Below, piece by piece: positions 7,610-16,404 of a stretch of 64,000 nt of DNA. Each line of letters starts with the position of its first letter. Position 1 is the first letter of the stretch. The notes beneath the pieces were generated by a model, which was not told the DNA's origin, did not search any database, and saw only the letters and a list, made by a program, of their open reading frames with translations. A program made the translations under genes and the position numbers. The stretch is taken from positions 153,057-217,056 of the forward strand of contig NZ_AWTC01000006.1 of NCBI RefSeq assembly GCF_000497245.1, given 5' to 3'. This DNA comes from Sporolactobacillus laevolacticus DSM 442 (lineage in GTDB: Bacteria; Bacillota; Bacilli; Bacillales; Sporolactobacillaceae).

Positions 7610-8321
7610 TAAAACCCCGTCCGCGCAGCTATCGGGTTGATCCATAAGACTTCAGTACGTTTCTGCCCTGTCTCAATCACTTGACTTGATTCCTCACGTA
7701 CCCATCCAGACATCGTTTCATCATGCAATTGGCTTGTGTATATCCAAATATGATAACCGGTCCTGGATGATCAATCAGAGTTGCAAGCAAGTCAGCGTGT
7801 TCATCATCAGTCATTTCGTACTTATAAATGTTTCCATTTCTCGTTTCAGATAGATTTGGTGGATCTGTATAGATTAATACATCTTTCCTTTTGTACCGCT
7901 TGATGATATCTAGAGCAGGCCGGCATTCAATCCGTACTTCTTTAAGTCGCTCAGCTACTCGTTGCAGCTTATCCGGTATACTGTTCCATTGCTTAATTCG
8001 ATAGGAATCATCCGCTGTTCCCCGTTCTAAATTCTTATCACCACCAAATTGACAGGATAGATACTCTTCACGGCTGTATGGGGTCCATTGGACTGCTCTT
8101 GCAAGTTCCTCAGGATAATCCCGAATCACCCGAAATAAATTAACCACATTACCGTCAATGTCATTGATGGTGCCTTGTTCTGATCTTAACTTGTTGAAGA
8201 ACACCGCACCACTGCCGAAGAACGTTTCCAAATAAGTGCTATGTTCCGGCATGTGATTGATAATCCAGCTGGCCATGCTCCATTTACTGCCGGGATAATG
8301 CAGGATACGCGGTATGGACAT
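7591..8321 (-). pseudogene. D12-class adenine-N6 DNA methyltransferase, degenerate
   Basis: The N-terminus is a clear phage-type Dam (PRILHYPGSKW, then FFGSGAVFFNK for AdoMet binding). Three lesions are visible. The catalytic DPPY motif reads DPPN (about residue 156 from the first Met). About 26 residues that normally carry the WQ..K.S..TGWR region are missing before KQWNSIPDKL. A frameshift near 7690 separates GYTQANCMMKRCLDG from the family ending (WVREESSQV, then KRTEVLWINPIAA), which resumes in another frame and stops at 7591. The start at 8321 has AGGAGG nine bases away. It is very probably inactive. Confidence 0.8.
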
Positions 8322-8390
8322 TGCTCTCATCCTCCTATCTTTTCAAAAATTTCAGCACCATTCCGATATAATAAGAAGGAGGCGAATTAC

Positions 8391-8564
8391 TTGGATATTG
8401 CATCTGCATCAATTGGTATGAACCAAACATTACTCAGTCAGAATGTAAGCCTTGCTGTTACTAAATTGGCTTTGAACAGTGCTCAGCAAAACGGAGCTCA
8501 ATTTATTCAAACGCTTCAGGCTTCAGATCCGAATTTGGGAAATATCATCGACCTAAAAGTATAA
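8391..8564 (+). CDS. YjfB-family small protein
   Basis: A TTG start at 8391 after AAGGAGGCG gives 57 residues: LDIASASIGMNQTLLSQNVSLAVTKLALNSAQQNG..., matching the YjfB family of small motility-associated proteins in length and in the AVTKLALN segment. Function is unproven. It has its own terminator and is separated from the methylase remnant by divergent transcription. Confidence 0.7.
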   Translation: MDIASASIGMNQTLLSQNVSLAVTKLALNSAQQNGAQFIQTLQASDPNLGNIIDLKV

Positions 8565-8570
8565 GGATCG

Positions 8571-8603
8571 AAAAAATGTATCTCAATTGGGATGCATTTT
8601 TTC
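8571..8603 (+). terminator. Terminator of the yjfB-like gene
   Basis: AAAAAATGTATC pairs with GGATGCATTTTTT (G-U pairs allowed) around a short loop, ending in six T. Confidence 0.8.
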
Positions 8604-8622
8604 TTCTCCTCACCATTTCTTC

Positions 8623-8724
8623 TCACTGACTCCTTTCCAACCATCCCGTAAACGCACGTTCATCGTGTATCTGTAACAGCTCATACAGGTGCACTTTTTG
8701 GTCCCCTTCCAAACGAAAAAGCAT
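8623..8724 (-). CDS. 33-residue ORF at the right edge of the prophage segment
   Basis: [18 protein letters not shown] continues to [15 protein letters not shown]. The composition looks like the C-terminal end of a longer helical protein, so it may be the tail of a phage gene cut off by the right junction, not a gene of its own. No clear ribosome site was seen. Confidence 0.3.
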   Translation of the reverse strand: MLFRLEGDQKVHLYELLQIHDERAFTGWLERSQ

Positions 8725-8738
8725 TATCCACCGTAATA

Positions 8739-9032
8739 TCAAAAGAAGATGTTCGCCAGATGTCAAAAATGCTTAAAGGGTTCCCTGTCCGAATTTCCGG
8801 CACACTATCTATTGAAAAAGCATTTATAACAGGCGGCGGTGTTTCTCTCAAAGAAGTGAATCCAAAAACATTGGAATCAAAGCTTATGCCCGGTCTTTAT
8901 TTCTGCGGGGAAATCTTAGATATTCATGGTTATACGGGTGGATATAACGTTACATCTGCTTTTGTTACCGGGCATGCCGCAGGCAAAGCAGCCGCCGAGC
9001 GAGCAATTTATGTACATAAACAACAAGAATAA
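8739..9032 (+). pseudogene. Second copy of the flavoprotein 3' end
   Basis: This stretch encodes the last ~98 residues of the same HI0933-family protein as 404-1789 ([19 protein letters not shown], then [19 protein letters not shown]). DNA similarity to 1514-1789 is high but clearly not identical, and the last residues differ ([15 protein letters not shown]). It has no N-terminal FAD motif and no ribosome site. It is best read as the stranded 3' end of the original gene after the segment from about 917 to 8735 was acquired. Confidence 0.8.
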
Positions 9033-9077
9033 CCTTTGAGGTATGATCATTACGATAAATTCGTGAAATCCTAACCT

Positions 9078-9127
9078 GAAATAGAAAAGGAAGCGCCACA
9101 GAATATCGGCGCTTCCTTTTCTATTTC
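9078..9127. terminator. Strong bidirectional terminator
   Basis: A 20-bp perfect stem (from GAAATAGAAAAGG to GCGCC) encloses a 10-nt loop, with T-rich flanks on both strands. It separates the flavoprotein remnant from fhs. Confidence 0.9.
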
Positions 9128-9154
9128 AATATATACTTATTTTCTTGTCGAACA

Positions 9155-10846
9155 TTAAAACAAGCCAACAGCTTTCCCGTTTGCGTCAACATCCATATTA
9201 AGTGCTGCCGGCTGTTTCGGCAACCCTGGCATCGTCAACACACTTCCTGTCATGACAACAATGAATCCTGCACCAACGGATGCCTTTAATTCACGCACAT
9301 GAATCGTGAAATCCTTCGGCCGTCCTATCTCTTTCGGGTTATCCGAAAGAGAATACTGAGTTTTCGCGATGCAGACCGGGAATTTATCCCAGCCATTTTT
9401 CTTTATTGCTTTGAGCTGTTTTAACGCCTTTGGTGAGAATTCAACATCTTTACCGCCATATACCTTCTTTACTACGGCATTGATTTTATCTTCAACAGAG
9501 TCGGTAAGCTCATAGATGGGCTTAAAGTTATTCTCTTGCTTCTCTACGGTCTCTACTACTAATTGAGCCAGCTCCTTGCCGCCTTCACCGCCTTGTTCCC
9601 ACACTTTAGCTAAAGCGACCGGATGTCCGTTAGAGGCACACCAATCCTTCACATAAGCAACTTCACGATCTGTGTCAAAAATGAAATGATTGATCGCAAC
9701 GACATATGGTAAGCCAAATGCCTGGATGGTATCGATGTGGCATGCCAAGTTTTCCATGCCACGGGCAAGAGCGTCCAGATCTTCATGTTTCAGTTCTTCT
9801 TTGGTCAGTCCGCCATGCATCTTCAGCGCGCGGATTGTAGCTACGATGACGACCGCGCTTGGTTCGAAATGTCCGGCACGTGTTGTGATATCCAAGAATT
9901 TTTCAGCACCCAAATCAGCACCAAATCCGGCTTCTGTAATCAGATAATCGCCAAGTTTAGCTCCTATTTTCGTTGCTAACACACTGTTGCAACCATGCGC
10001 AATATTCGCAAATGGTCCACCATGGACGAATGCCGGCGTGTTTTCCAGGGTCTGGACAAGATTCGGATGAATCGCTTGTTTAAGCAACAAGGTTAATGCG
10101 CCTTCAACCTTCAAATCACGAACAAACACCGGATTACCTTCATATGTATAGGCAACCAACATACTGCTAAGGCGCGACTTAAGATCGACAAGATTTTCCG
10201 ATAGACATAGAATGGCCATAATTTCGGAGGCAACAGTTATATCAAACCCATCTTCACGAGGGACACCGTTAGTCCGCCCCCCAAGCCCGACAATAACATG
10301 CCTCAGAGCCCTGTCATTTAAATCTAAGACACGTTTCCAGACAATGCGTCGCGGATCAATATTCAGTTCATTTCCTTGTTGAATATGGTTATCAAGGAAA
10401 GCTGCCAACGCGTTATGTGCGGTTGTAATCGCGTGAAAGTCACCCGTAAAATGCAAATTAATATCTTCCATTGGCACAACTTGCGCATAGCCTCCGCCAG
10501 CTGCCCCGCCTTTCATACCCATCGTTGGTCCGAGAGATGGTTCGCGAAGAGCGATCACGGCTTTGCGCCCAATTTTATTAAGTGCTTGTCCCAACCCTAC
10601 AGTTACCGTTGACTTTCCTTCTCCAGCCGGTGTCGGGTTAATTGATGTGACGAGAATTACTTTGCCATCAGCTTTATCGTTCATTTTTTCCAGCGTGTCA
10701 ACTGATACCTTAGCTTTATAGCGCCCGTAAGGTTCCCAATCGCTGTCCTTCAGCCCGAGTTGTTCGGCAATTTTCCCGATCGGTTCAAGCACTGCCTCCT
10801 GAGCTATTTCAATATCCGATTTAACTGTTTTCGATGTCTCTGACAT
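9155..10846 (-). CDS. fhs: Formate-tetrahydrofolate ligase
   Basis: The 563 residues match the family length (about 555-560). The ATP-binding segment [18 protein letters not shown] is near residues 72-89, followed by [19 protein letters not shown] and the [12 protein letters not shown] segment, all typical. The enzyme joins formate to THF with ATP, giving 10-formyl-THF for purine and formyl-Met synthesis. It stands alone between a terminator and a divergent RNase H gene. I saw no THF riboswitch in the 140-bp leader. Confidence 0.97.
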   Translation of the reverse strand: MSETSKTVKSDIEIAQEAVLEPIGKIAEQLGLKDSDWEPYGRYKAKVSVDTLEKMNDKADGKVILVTSINPTPAGEGKSTVTVGLGQALNKIGRKAVIALREPSLGPTMGMKGGAAGGGYAQVVPMEDINLHFTGDFHAITTAHNALAAFLDNHIQQGNELNIDPRRIVWKRVLDLNDRALRHVIVGLGGRTNGVPREDGFDITVASEIMAILCLSENLVDLKSRLSSMLVAYTYEGNPVFVRDLKVEGALTLLLKQAIHPNLVQTLENTPAFVHGGPFANIAHGCNSVLATKIGAKLGDYLITEAGFGADLGAEKFLDITTRAGHFEPSAVVIVATIRALKMHGGLTKEELKHEDLDALARGMENLACHIDTIQAFGLPYVVAINHFIFDTDREVAYVKDWCASNGHPVALAKVWEQGGEGGKELAQLVVETVEKQENNFKPIYELTDSVEDKINAVVKKVYGGKDVEFSPKALKQLKAIKKNGWDKFPVCIAKTQYSLSDNPKEIGRPKDFTIHVRELKASVGAGFIVVMTGSVLTMPGLPKQPAALNMDVDANGKAVGLF

Positions 10847-10996
10847 ATTCTCTTAATCACCCATTCAATAATAAAGTTGTCCAGCCATTTCTCTTTTATT
10901 ATGATAACATAATGTGAGTGCCGCTAAAATGTCAGGAAAGTAATTCGTACGGCAATTTTTCTATATGCATGAACATTTCACAAGGATGTGTTGAGC

Positions 10997-11419
10997 TTGA
11001 TCGAAGTTTCATTCGATGGCGCGGCAACTGGTAATCCAGGGCTCGCTGGCGGTGGATTGTATATAAATGAAGGAAACGGAAAAGAAATTAGGCACTCATT
11101 TGCTCTGGGTACGCTCTCCAGCAACCATGAGGCGGAATTTGCTGCACTTGTAACAGCTTTGCAATTCTGTGTTGATCAGGGCTATCGCGCAGTATCCTTC
11201 CGGACAGATTCTCAACTTGTCAATCATGGACTAGAAAAACAGCATGTCAAAAATGCGCTCTATTCACCCTATTTACATCAAGCTATGGAACTCATTGAAC
11301 ACTTTGATTTGTTTTTCTGCAAATGGATTCCGGACAATCAAAACAAAAATGCGGATTCACTAGCCCGTCTTGCGATTCAAAAACAACTGCATGCTAAACA
11401 GAAAAAGGAGGACGTTTAA
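10997..11419 (+). CDS. RNase HI-family ribonuclease (YpdQ-like)
   Basis: The product has the four acidic positions of the fold: D in SFDGAATGNPG, E in SSNHEAEFAAL, D in FRTDSQLVNHGL and D in NKNADSLARLA. It therefore probably cleaves RNA in RNA:DNA hybrids, although short YpdQ-type proteins vary in activity. Length is about 140 residues. I prefer TTG at 10997, ten bases from AAGGA; GTG at 10988 is too close to it. The stop overlaps the start of the exporter gene (TAATGA), so the two are translationally coupled. Confidence 0.85.
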   Translation: MIEVSFDGAATGNPGLAGGGLYINEGNGKEIRHSFALGTLSSNHEAEFAALVTALQFCVDQGYRAVSFRTDSQLVNHGLEKQHVKNALYSPYLHQAMELIEHFDLFFCKWIPDNQNKNADSLARLAIQKQLHAKQKKEDV

Positions 11420-12345
11420 TGAATCTAAAACGTGTGTTAATGGCAGATTCTGCTTTGCTCGGAATCACCTTCGTTTGGGGCACGACCTTTATCATTGTCC
11501 AGAACATTCTCGATAAGCTGACACCGCTGACTTTTAATGCCTGGCGATTTTTTTTCGCAGCTTTATTTTTAGTGTTGTGGCAGTTAATCATTAAGAAGAA
11601 AAAAAGCGGTTCGAGCATTCGCCGTTACAATTGGAAGCTGATCGCGTCAGGTGGGCTATTGGGCTGCTTTCTTTTTGCAGGATATGTCTGTCAAACCATT
11701 GGCCTGCTTTATACTTCTGCTTCGAACGCGGCGTTCATCACGGGTCTAAGTGTTGTTCTCGTCCCTGTTTTCTCAGCGCTGTTATTGCGGAAGCCGCCAC
11801 AATCAGCAGCTATCGCCGGCGTGATCTTTGCCGCCATCGGCTTGTTTTTCCTGACTACGAAAGGCCAATTTTCATTGAATAAAGGCGACCTGATTGTTCT
11901 TGTCAGCGCTGTTACGTTCGCCTTACATATTATATTCACCGCAAAAATCACTGAGCATTTCAACAGTATGTCTCTAACTATTGTTCAGCTTACTGCTGTT
12001 GCGATCCTTGCATTCGTTATCGGCCTGATTTTTGACGGAGGAAAAGTAATTGATACCCATACACTTTTTCAGACGGATGTTATTCTGGTCATTCTATTTA
12101 TGGCATTATTCGCTACCGCTTTTGCCTTTCTGCTTCAAACCGCTCTGCAAAAAGAAACACCTGCCACACATGTTGGTATCATCTACATTATGGAACCCGT
12201 ATTTGCGGCGTGGACATCAGTTATTTTTCAAAACGCGCGATTAGGGGTTGGAGAATTAACAGGATCGTTGCTTATCCTTATAGGCATGCTGTTTGCCGAA
12301 TGGCCTGGGAAGCGTGGGAAACATCAAAAAGTTGAGTCTCAATGA
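11419..12345 (+). CDS. EamA/DMT-family exporter
   Basis: The 308 residues form ten hydrophobic segments as two EamA repeats. The first repeat carries FVWGTTFIIVQ and LTPLTFNAWRFFFAA, and the second has ATHVGIIYIMEPVFAAW near the end, both typical of drug/metabolite transporters. Substrate is not predictable. AAAGGAGG precedes the ATG, inside the RNase H gene. A strong terminator follows. Confidence 0.9.
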   Translation: MNLKRVLMADSALLGITFVWGTTFIIVQNILDKLTPLTFNAWRFFFAALFLVLWQLIIKKKKSGSSIRRYNWKLIASGGLLGCFLFAGYVCQTIGLLYTSASNAAFITGLSVVLVPVFSALLLRKPPQSAAIAGVIFAAIGLFFLTTKGQFSLNKGDLIVLVSAVTFALHIIFTAKITEHFNSMSLTIVQLTAVAILAFVIGLIFDGGKVIDTHTLFQTDVILVILFMALFATAFAFLLQTALQKETPATHVGIIYIMEPVFAAWTSVIFQNARLGVGELTGSLLILIGMLFAEWPGKRGKHQKVESQ

Positions 12346-12388
12346 ATATCAATCAAGTGAAAAAATTGGATATGATATTAAATTTAAC

Positions 12389-12433
12389 ACACACAAAAGG
12401 AACCCGACATATGTACGGGTTCCTTTTGTGTGT
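12389..12433. terminator. Bidirectional terminator after the exporter
   Basis: An 18-bp stem (ACACAAAAGGAACCCG with its complement) surrounds a 9-nt loop, with T-rich flank on the plus strand. Confidence 0.85.
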
Positions 12434-12545
12434 ATGTGTGTAGTAATGAATCGCGAAACAAATGAATAACTTGGGGAATAAAGATGACCCATTCACCCTT
12501 GACTATAACTCAATCATTCGCTTCTTTTATTGATCCGCTGTTGAA

Positions 12546-12773
12546 TCAACGGGTTAGCGCCATGTATTCTTCAGTCAATTTCATAAATAGTGCTTCATTC
12601 CTTGAATCCAAGCTTGCATCAATCTGCTCGCGCAACTGTTTAACTTTCTGATTGAATTCCATTTCATCAAGGATCATTTGGGCATACATTTCGACAACCG
12701 AGACCTTCGCTTGCTGTTCTTTGTAAACAACTAGCGCCTTCGTATTTTCCTGGAAAGAGTGATCATTGTTCAT
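12546..12773 (-). CDS. IDEAL-domain protein
   Basis: The C-terminal ~40 residues (MYAQMILDEMEFNQKVKQL, then IDASLDSRNEALFMKLTEEY) match the IDEAL domain found at the end of YpiB-like and short Bacillales proteins. The name reflects a recurring IDEAL-like motif, here IDASL. The function of the short forms is not established. ATG at 12773 follows AGGGGGCAATAAAG; an upstream ATG at 12800 has no ribosome site. The product is 75 residues and cytosolic. Confidence 0.8.
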   Translation of the reverse strand: MNNDHSFQENTKALVVYKEQQAKVSVVEMYAQMILDEMEFNQKVKQLREQIDASLDSRNEALFMKLTEEYMALTR

Positions 12774-12886
12774 CTTTATTGCCCCCTTTGCACTTTTCAT
12801 TATTCTACACTACTTTTCTGAAAGTTACAACCATTTAAAATCATTTTCTTTTAATTTTTCCAACTATTTTGATAAAATTGGATTAT

Positions 12887-12922
12887 ATTAACAATGCAGG
12901 CCTTAAGGCCTGCATTGTTAAT
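12887..12922. repeat. 36-bp perfect palindrome
   Basis: The two 18-bp arms are exact reverse complements and meet at CTTAAG with no unpaired base. The arms include AACAATGCAGGCC. There is no T tract on either side. It lies upstream of the IDEAL gene and downstream of the cshA terminator. Confidence 0.85.
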
Positions 12923-13003
12923 CAGCATATATATAAATAAAGATAAATAGTTAGAACCAATAAAATGGTCTAAATTGTTAATTTTTTTCATAGAGTAAAA
13001 AAG

Positions 13004-13027
13004 AAAGAAGCCATCTCGGCTTCTTCC
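13004..13027 (-). terminator. Terminator of cshA
   Basis: AGAAGCC and GGCTTCT pair around ATCTC. On the minus strand the hairpin is followed by TTTCTTTTTTACTC. Confidence 0.75.
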
Positions 13028-13045
13028 TCCTCATCCTTTATTGCA

Positions 13046-14488
13046 TTAATAATGCTGTGACTTTTGTTTGCTTCTTCCTCTGTAATTGTTGCTCTGGCGG
13101 TGATCGCGTTCACGAGAATGGTAATTACTCTTTCCTCTTCCGCCTTTTTGCGGACGTCCGGATCTTTTTACCATAAGCGGCGCTTCACGCGTCAGTCGAA
13201 CCGGTGTTGTGTCAGGTTCTTTGGTCATGATTTTTAAAGCAGCGGCGACGAGTTCAACCGCATCATGATCGTCGAGTAATTGTTGCGCTTTAACTTCGTA
13301 GGCATGATAATTTCCGGATTCCAGCGTCTCCTTCAAATTATCAACTGCCAATTTTTGTTGACCTGCCAGTGCTTCATCAAAGCTAGGAGCGTTGATCTGC
13401 TTCATTGGCTGCTTTGTCAACCGTTCGATTGAACGAAGGTGCGGAAATTCACTTGGCGTGATAAAAGTTAGTGCCATACCCGTTCTACCCGCACGTCCAG
13501 TACGGCCGATTCGGTGCACATAGCTTTCAGGATCCTGTGGCAGATCAAAGTTATATACGTGTGTCACATTGCTGATGTCGAGACCGCGAGCGGCAACATC
13601 TGTTGCCACAAGCAATTTGACTTCATTTTGTTTGAAGCGGCGAAGAACAAGATCACGCTTGGACTGTGTCAAATCGCCATGAATGCCTTCCGCTTCGTAA
13701 CCGCGTTTTTGCAACGCGCGCATTAGTTCGTCAACACGGCGCTTCGTTCTGCCGAATACAATTGCGCGTTCAGGTGATTGAATGTCAAGGAACCGGGTCA
13801 GCGCATCAAATTTTTCTAATTCTCTTACTTTGACATAGTTCTGTTCAATCAGTGATACCGTTAAGGTTTTTGCCTTGATTTGCACTTTCTTCGGTTCATT
13901 CATAAACTTTTCTGCGAGCAATTGAATCGGTTTCGGCATGGTCGCTGAGAAAAGAAGGGTTTGACGATTCTGCGGGGTGCTTTCAAGTATTTCATGAATA
14001 TCGTCAATGAAACCCATGTTCAACATTTCATCTGCTTCATCCAAAACAATCATTTTGATCTGGTCCAAGCGAATGGTACGCCGTTTGATGTGATCGAGCA
14101 GGCGTCCAGGAGTCGCCGATATGATGCTCGGGCGCCTCTTTAAATCGCGAATCTGTTTCTGAATGTCCTGGCCGCCATAGATAGCAACTGTTTTAACTTT
14201 TTTAAAGGAACCGAGAGCATTCAGTTCCTGTGCATTCTGTATGGCAAGTTCACGTGTAGGTGTAATGACTACACCTTGAATTTCCGATTCATGAGGGTCT
14301 GAAACCTCAATCATCGGTATACCGAAGGCAGTTGTTTTTCCTGTTCCGGTTTGGGCTTGGCCAATTAAGTCCACACCCGTTTTCGCAACCGGAATGGCTT
14401 GCTCTTGAATTGGGGTCATATCAACGAACCCCATCCGTTCGGTTGCCTTTTTAATTTCGTCGCTAATTTCGAGTTCTGCAAATTTCAT
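13046..14488 (-). CDS. cshA: DEAD-box RNA helicase CshA
   Basis: All core helicase motifs are visible in order: Q motif (FVDMTPIQEQAIP), AQTGTGKT, PTRELAIQ, DEAD, SAT, RGLD, and HRIGRTGRAG. The C-terminus is basic and rich in R, S, G and N (about residues 440-480), as in CshA, which helps unwind mRNA and ribosome-assembly intermediates and works with the degradosome. Length 480 fits. The leader upstream is long (see 14489-14838), as is common for cold-regulated helicase genes. Confidence 0.93.
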   Translation of the reverse strand: MKFAELEISDEIKKATERMGFVDMTPIQEQAIPVAKTGVDLIGQAQTGTGKTTAFGIPMIEVSDPHESEIQGVVITPTRELAIQNAQELNALGSFKKVKTVAIYGGQDIQKQIRDLKRRPSIISATPGRLLDHIKRRTIRLDQIKMIVLDEADEMLNMGFIDDIHEILESTPQNRQTLLFSATMPKPIQLLAEKFMNEPKKVQIKAKTLTVSLIEQNYVKVRELEKFDALTRFLDIQSPERAIVFGRTKRRVDELMRALQKRGYEAEGIHGDLTQSKRDLVLRRFKQNEVKLLVATDVAARGLDISNVTHVYNFDLPQDPESYVHRIGRTGRAGRTGMALTFITPSEFPHLRSIERLTKQPMKQINAPSFDEALAGQQKLAVDNLKETLESGNYHAYEVKAQQLLDDHDAVELVAAALKIMTKEPDTTPVRLTREAPLMVKRSGRPQKGGRGKSNYHSRERDHRQSNNYRGRSKQKSQHY

Positions 14489-14838
14489 TAAGCTATACTA
14501 TCTCCTTTTTCATGTTCAGTTTGATCAAACAAATGATTAGGCATTCCCCGCGACGGACGGAAAATGCCTACTAAACATTGAACGAGACATCATCGTTGTT
14601 TTCAAAAGTAAACCTCTTCCATCCCTTTAATTACCTAAACACATAATTTCACCATAACATGTACGGACATGAAATGCAATGGAAGCGACATTTAAATCAA
14701 GATTGAAACATTTTTAAACGGGCAATACTCACGATTATTCACATTCATTTCATATGAATTGGGTTTAAAGTGTAACACATTAGCCTAAAAGTGTGATAAC
14801 ATTCAAGTATAATGAACGAGGAACGAGGGAAATTAGAC
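14489..14838. other. 350-bp divergent intergenic region, cshA leader and zwf promoter
   Basis: On the cshA side, AGGCATT (14537) and AATGCCT (14569) can form a hairpin about 50 bases before the gene, a possible leader structure. The zwf side has no consensus promoter, but the AT-rich stretch 14755-14810 is the likely place. No ORF with a ribosome site was found. Confidence 0.45.
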
Positions 14839-16311
14839 ATGACTGAAACCACAAAAGAGCCAGTACTTATTTTTCTGTTCGGAGCAACTGGGGATCTCGC
14901 CCGAAGGAAACTCTATTCCGCTCTTTATCGGTTATACAAGAAAGATCAGGATTTTGCAGTAATTGGACTTGCGCGCCGCGCGCATACAGATGCAACGTTT
15001 CGTGACTTAATTAATGATTCGTTGCCGTCTGAAGCCGGACAACGCAAGCATTTTCTGGAACGATTCTACTATCGCCGTCTTGATATTACGCGGCCTGAAA
15101 GTTTCGTTCAGTTGAAAAATTTTAGTGATGAACTCGATGAACGCTACCAATTACATGGAAATAGAATTTTCTACTTATCGCTTGCGCCCGCCCACTTTGG
15201 CTTGGCGGCAAAGCATCTAAAAGAGTCCGGCTTGGCAACGACACCAGGCTGGAAACGACTGATAATTGAAAAACCGTTTGGCCATGATCTACAATCTTCT
15301 AAAGAATTGAATGAAAGTTTGCTGCATGCATTTAATGAAAATGAGATCTATCGTATTGATCACTATCTTGGAAAAGAAATGGTTCAAAACATTGAAGTTC
15401 TTCGTTTTGCAAATCCAATATTTGAAGCAGTCTGGAATCGGCGCTATATCTCAAATGTGCAAATCACGCTAAGTGAAACGCTCGGTGTTGGGGAACGCGC
15501 CAATTATTATGACCAGACCGGTGCACTGCTTGATATGGTACAGAACCATATTATGCAGCTTCTGACACTGGTCGCAATGGAGCCGCCTACTCGATTAGAG
15601 ACGGATGATGTTCGATACGAGAAGGTTAAGGTACTTAAAGCGGTCCGTCCAATGAACGAGAATAATGTTGTCGAACAAATCGTACGTGGACAGTATACCC
15701 GAGGAATGACTCCGGAACGCAAGAAATTGCGTGGTTATCTTGATGAAGAAAACATAAGCAGCGCTTCTGATACAGAAACCTTCGTTGCCGCCCGTTTCCT
15801 AATCGATAATTATCGCTGGTCAGGAGTACCCTTCTATGTACGAACTGGGAAACGGATGGCGGAAAAATCAACTCAGATTGTCATTCAATTTAAGAAATTG
15901 CCGAAAAATCCGTATTTCCATAACGTTAATCATGTCGGCCCTAACCTGCTGGTCATTTACATCTCGCCCGACGAAGGGCTTTCCCTTAAACTGAACGTTA
16001 AAGAAACCGGAGAAACAGGAAATACGATTCCAATCTCTATGAAATTTCGCAATAATGAACTCGCAATGGAAAATATGCAAGATGCCTATGAACGGCTCAT
16101 GGCTGACTGTATTAAAGGCGATTCAACCAATTTTACACGTTGGGATGAAGTCGCTTATTCATGGGAAATCGTAGATTCCATTGTCGATTCATGGAAAAAA
16201 CGTCGTGTTCCTGTTGACTACTATGAAGCAGGAACAATGGGGCCAACTTCCTCTGATGAACTATTAGAAAAATATGGTCATCGATGGTGGCCGCTCATGC
16301 ATATGGAATAA
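14839..16311 (+). CDS. zwf: Glucose-6-phosphate 1-dehydrogenase
   Basis: This enzyme oxidises glucose 6-phosphate to 6-phosphogluconolactone with NADP+. The dinucleotide motif FGATGDLARRK lies at the N-terminus, and the substrate site motif RIDHYLGKE is near residue 170. I chose ATG at 14839 with GAGGG nine bases upstream, giving 490 residues, the usual length; the ATG at 14812 adds nine atypical residues. With the 6-phosphogluconate dehydrogenase at 38912 it completes the oxidative pentose phosphate route. Confidence 0.95.
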   Translation: MTETTKEPVLIFLFGATGDLARRKLYSALYRLYKKDQDFAVIGLARRAHTDATFRDLINDSLPSEAGQRKHFLERFYYRRLDITRPESFVQLKNFSDELDERYQLHGNRIFYLSLAPAHFGLAAKHLKESGLATTPGWKRLIIEKPFGHDLQSSKELNESLLHAFNENEIYRIDHYLGKEMVQNIEVLRFANPIFEAVWNRRYISNVQITLSETLGVGERANYYDQTGALLDMVQNHIMQLLTLVAMEPPTRLETDDVRYEKVKVLKAVRPMNENNVVEQIVRGQYTRGMTPERKKLRGYLDEENISSASDTETFVAARFLIDNYRWSGVPFYVRTGKRMAEKSTQIVIQFKKLPKNPYFHNVNHVGPNLLVIYISPDEGLSLKLNVKETGETGNTIPISMKFRNNELAMENMQDAYERLMADCIKGDSTNFTRWDEVAYSWEIVDSIVDSWKKRRVPVDYYEAGTMGPTSSDELLEKYGHRWWPLMHME

Positions 16312-16324
16312 CAGTATGTAATAA

Positions 16325-16368
16325 AAAAGACGCGTTTCGGTATTTTTTACGAAACGCGTCTTTTTTTA
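16325..16368. terminator. Bidirectional terminator between zwf and dat
   Basis: AAAGACGCGTTTCG and its exact complement form the stem around a 10-nt loop. T runs follow on both strands, so it serves both convergent genes. Confidence 0.9.
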
Positions 16369-16404
16369 ATTGAATTATGTCAAATATAAATAAAGAAATT
16401 TATC

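Larger units (their letters stand above)
1790..8735. mobile_element. Decayed PBSX-like prophage segment between two copies of a gene 3' end
   Basis: The segment lies between the end of the complete flavoprotein gene and a second, partial copy of its last ~98 codons. Minus-strand order, read right to left, is dam, small ORF, xtrA, a YcxB-like gene, a broken membrane gene, small coiled ORF, HTH late-regulator-like protein, zinc-ribbon protein and portal C-terminus. That echoes the early-to-late order of PBSX-like phages. No integrase, terminase, capsid, tail or lysis gene remains. At least five of its genes carry frameshifts or truncations. Several tiny plus-strand genes with their own terminators interrupt the order. 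Boundaries are inferred from the duplicated gene end. Confidence 0.75.

Noticed and set aside
8241..8564. Longer reading of the YjfB-like protein
   Set aside because: The extra N-terminus overlaps the methylase gene on the other strand and has no ribosome site; TTG at 8391 with AAGGAGG fits the family.
10847..10996. THF riboswitch before fhs
   Set aside because: The leader lacks the conserved pairing and core bases.
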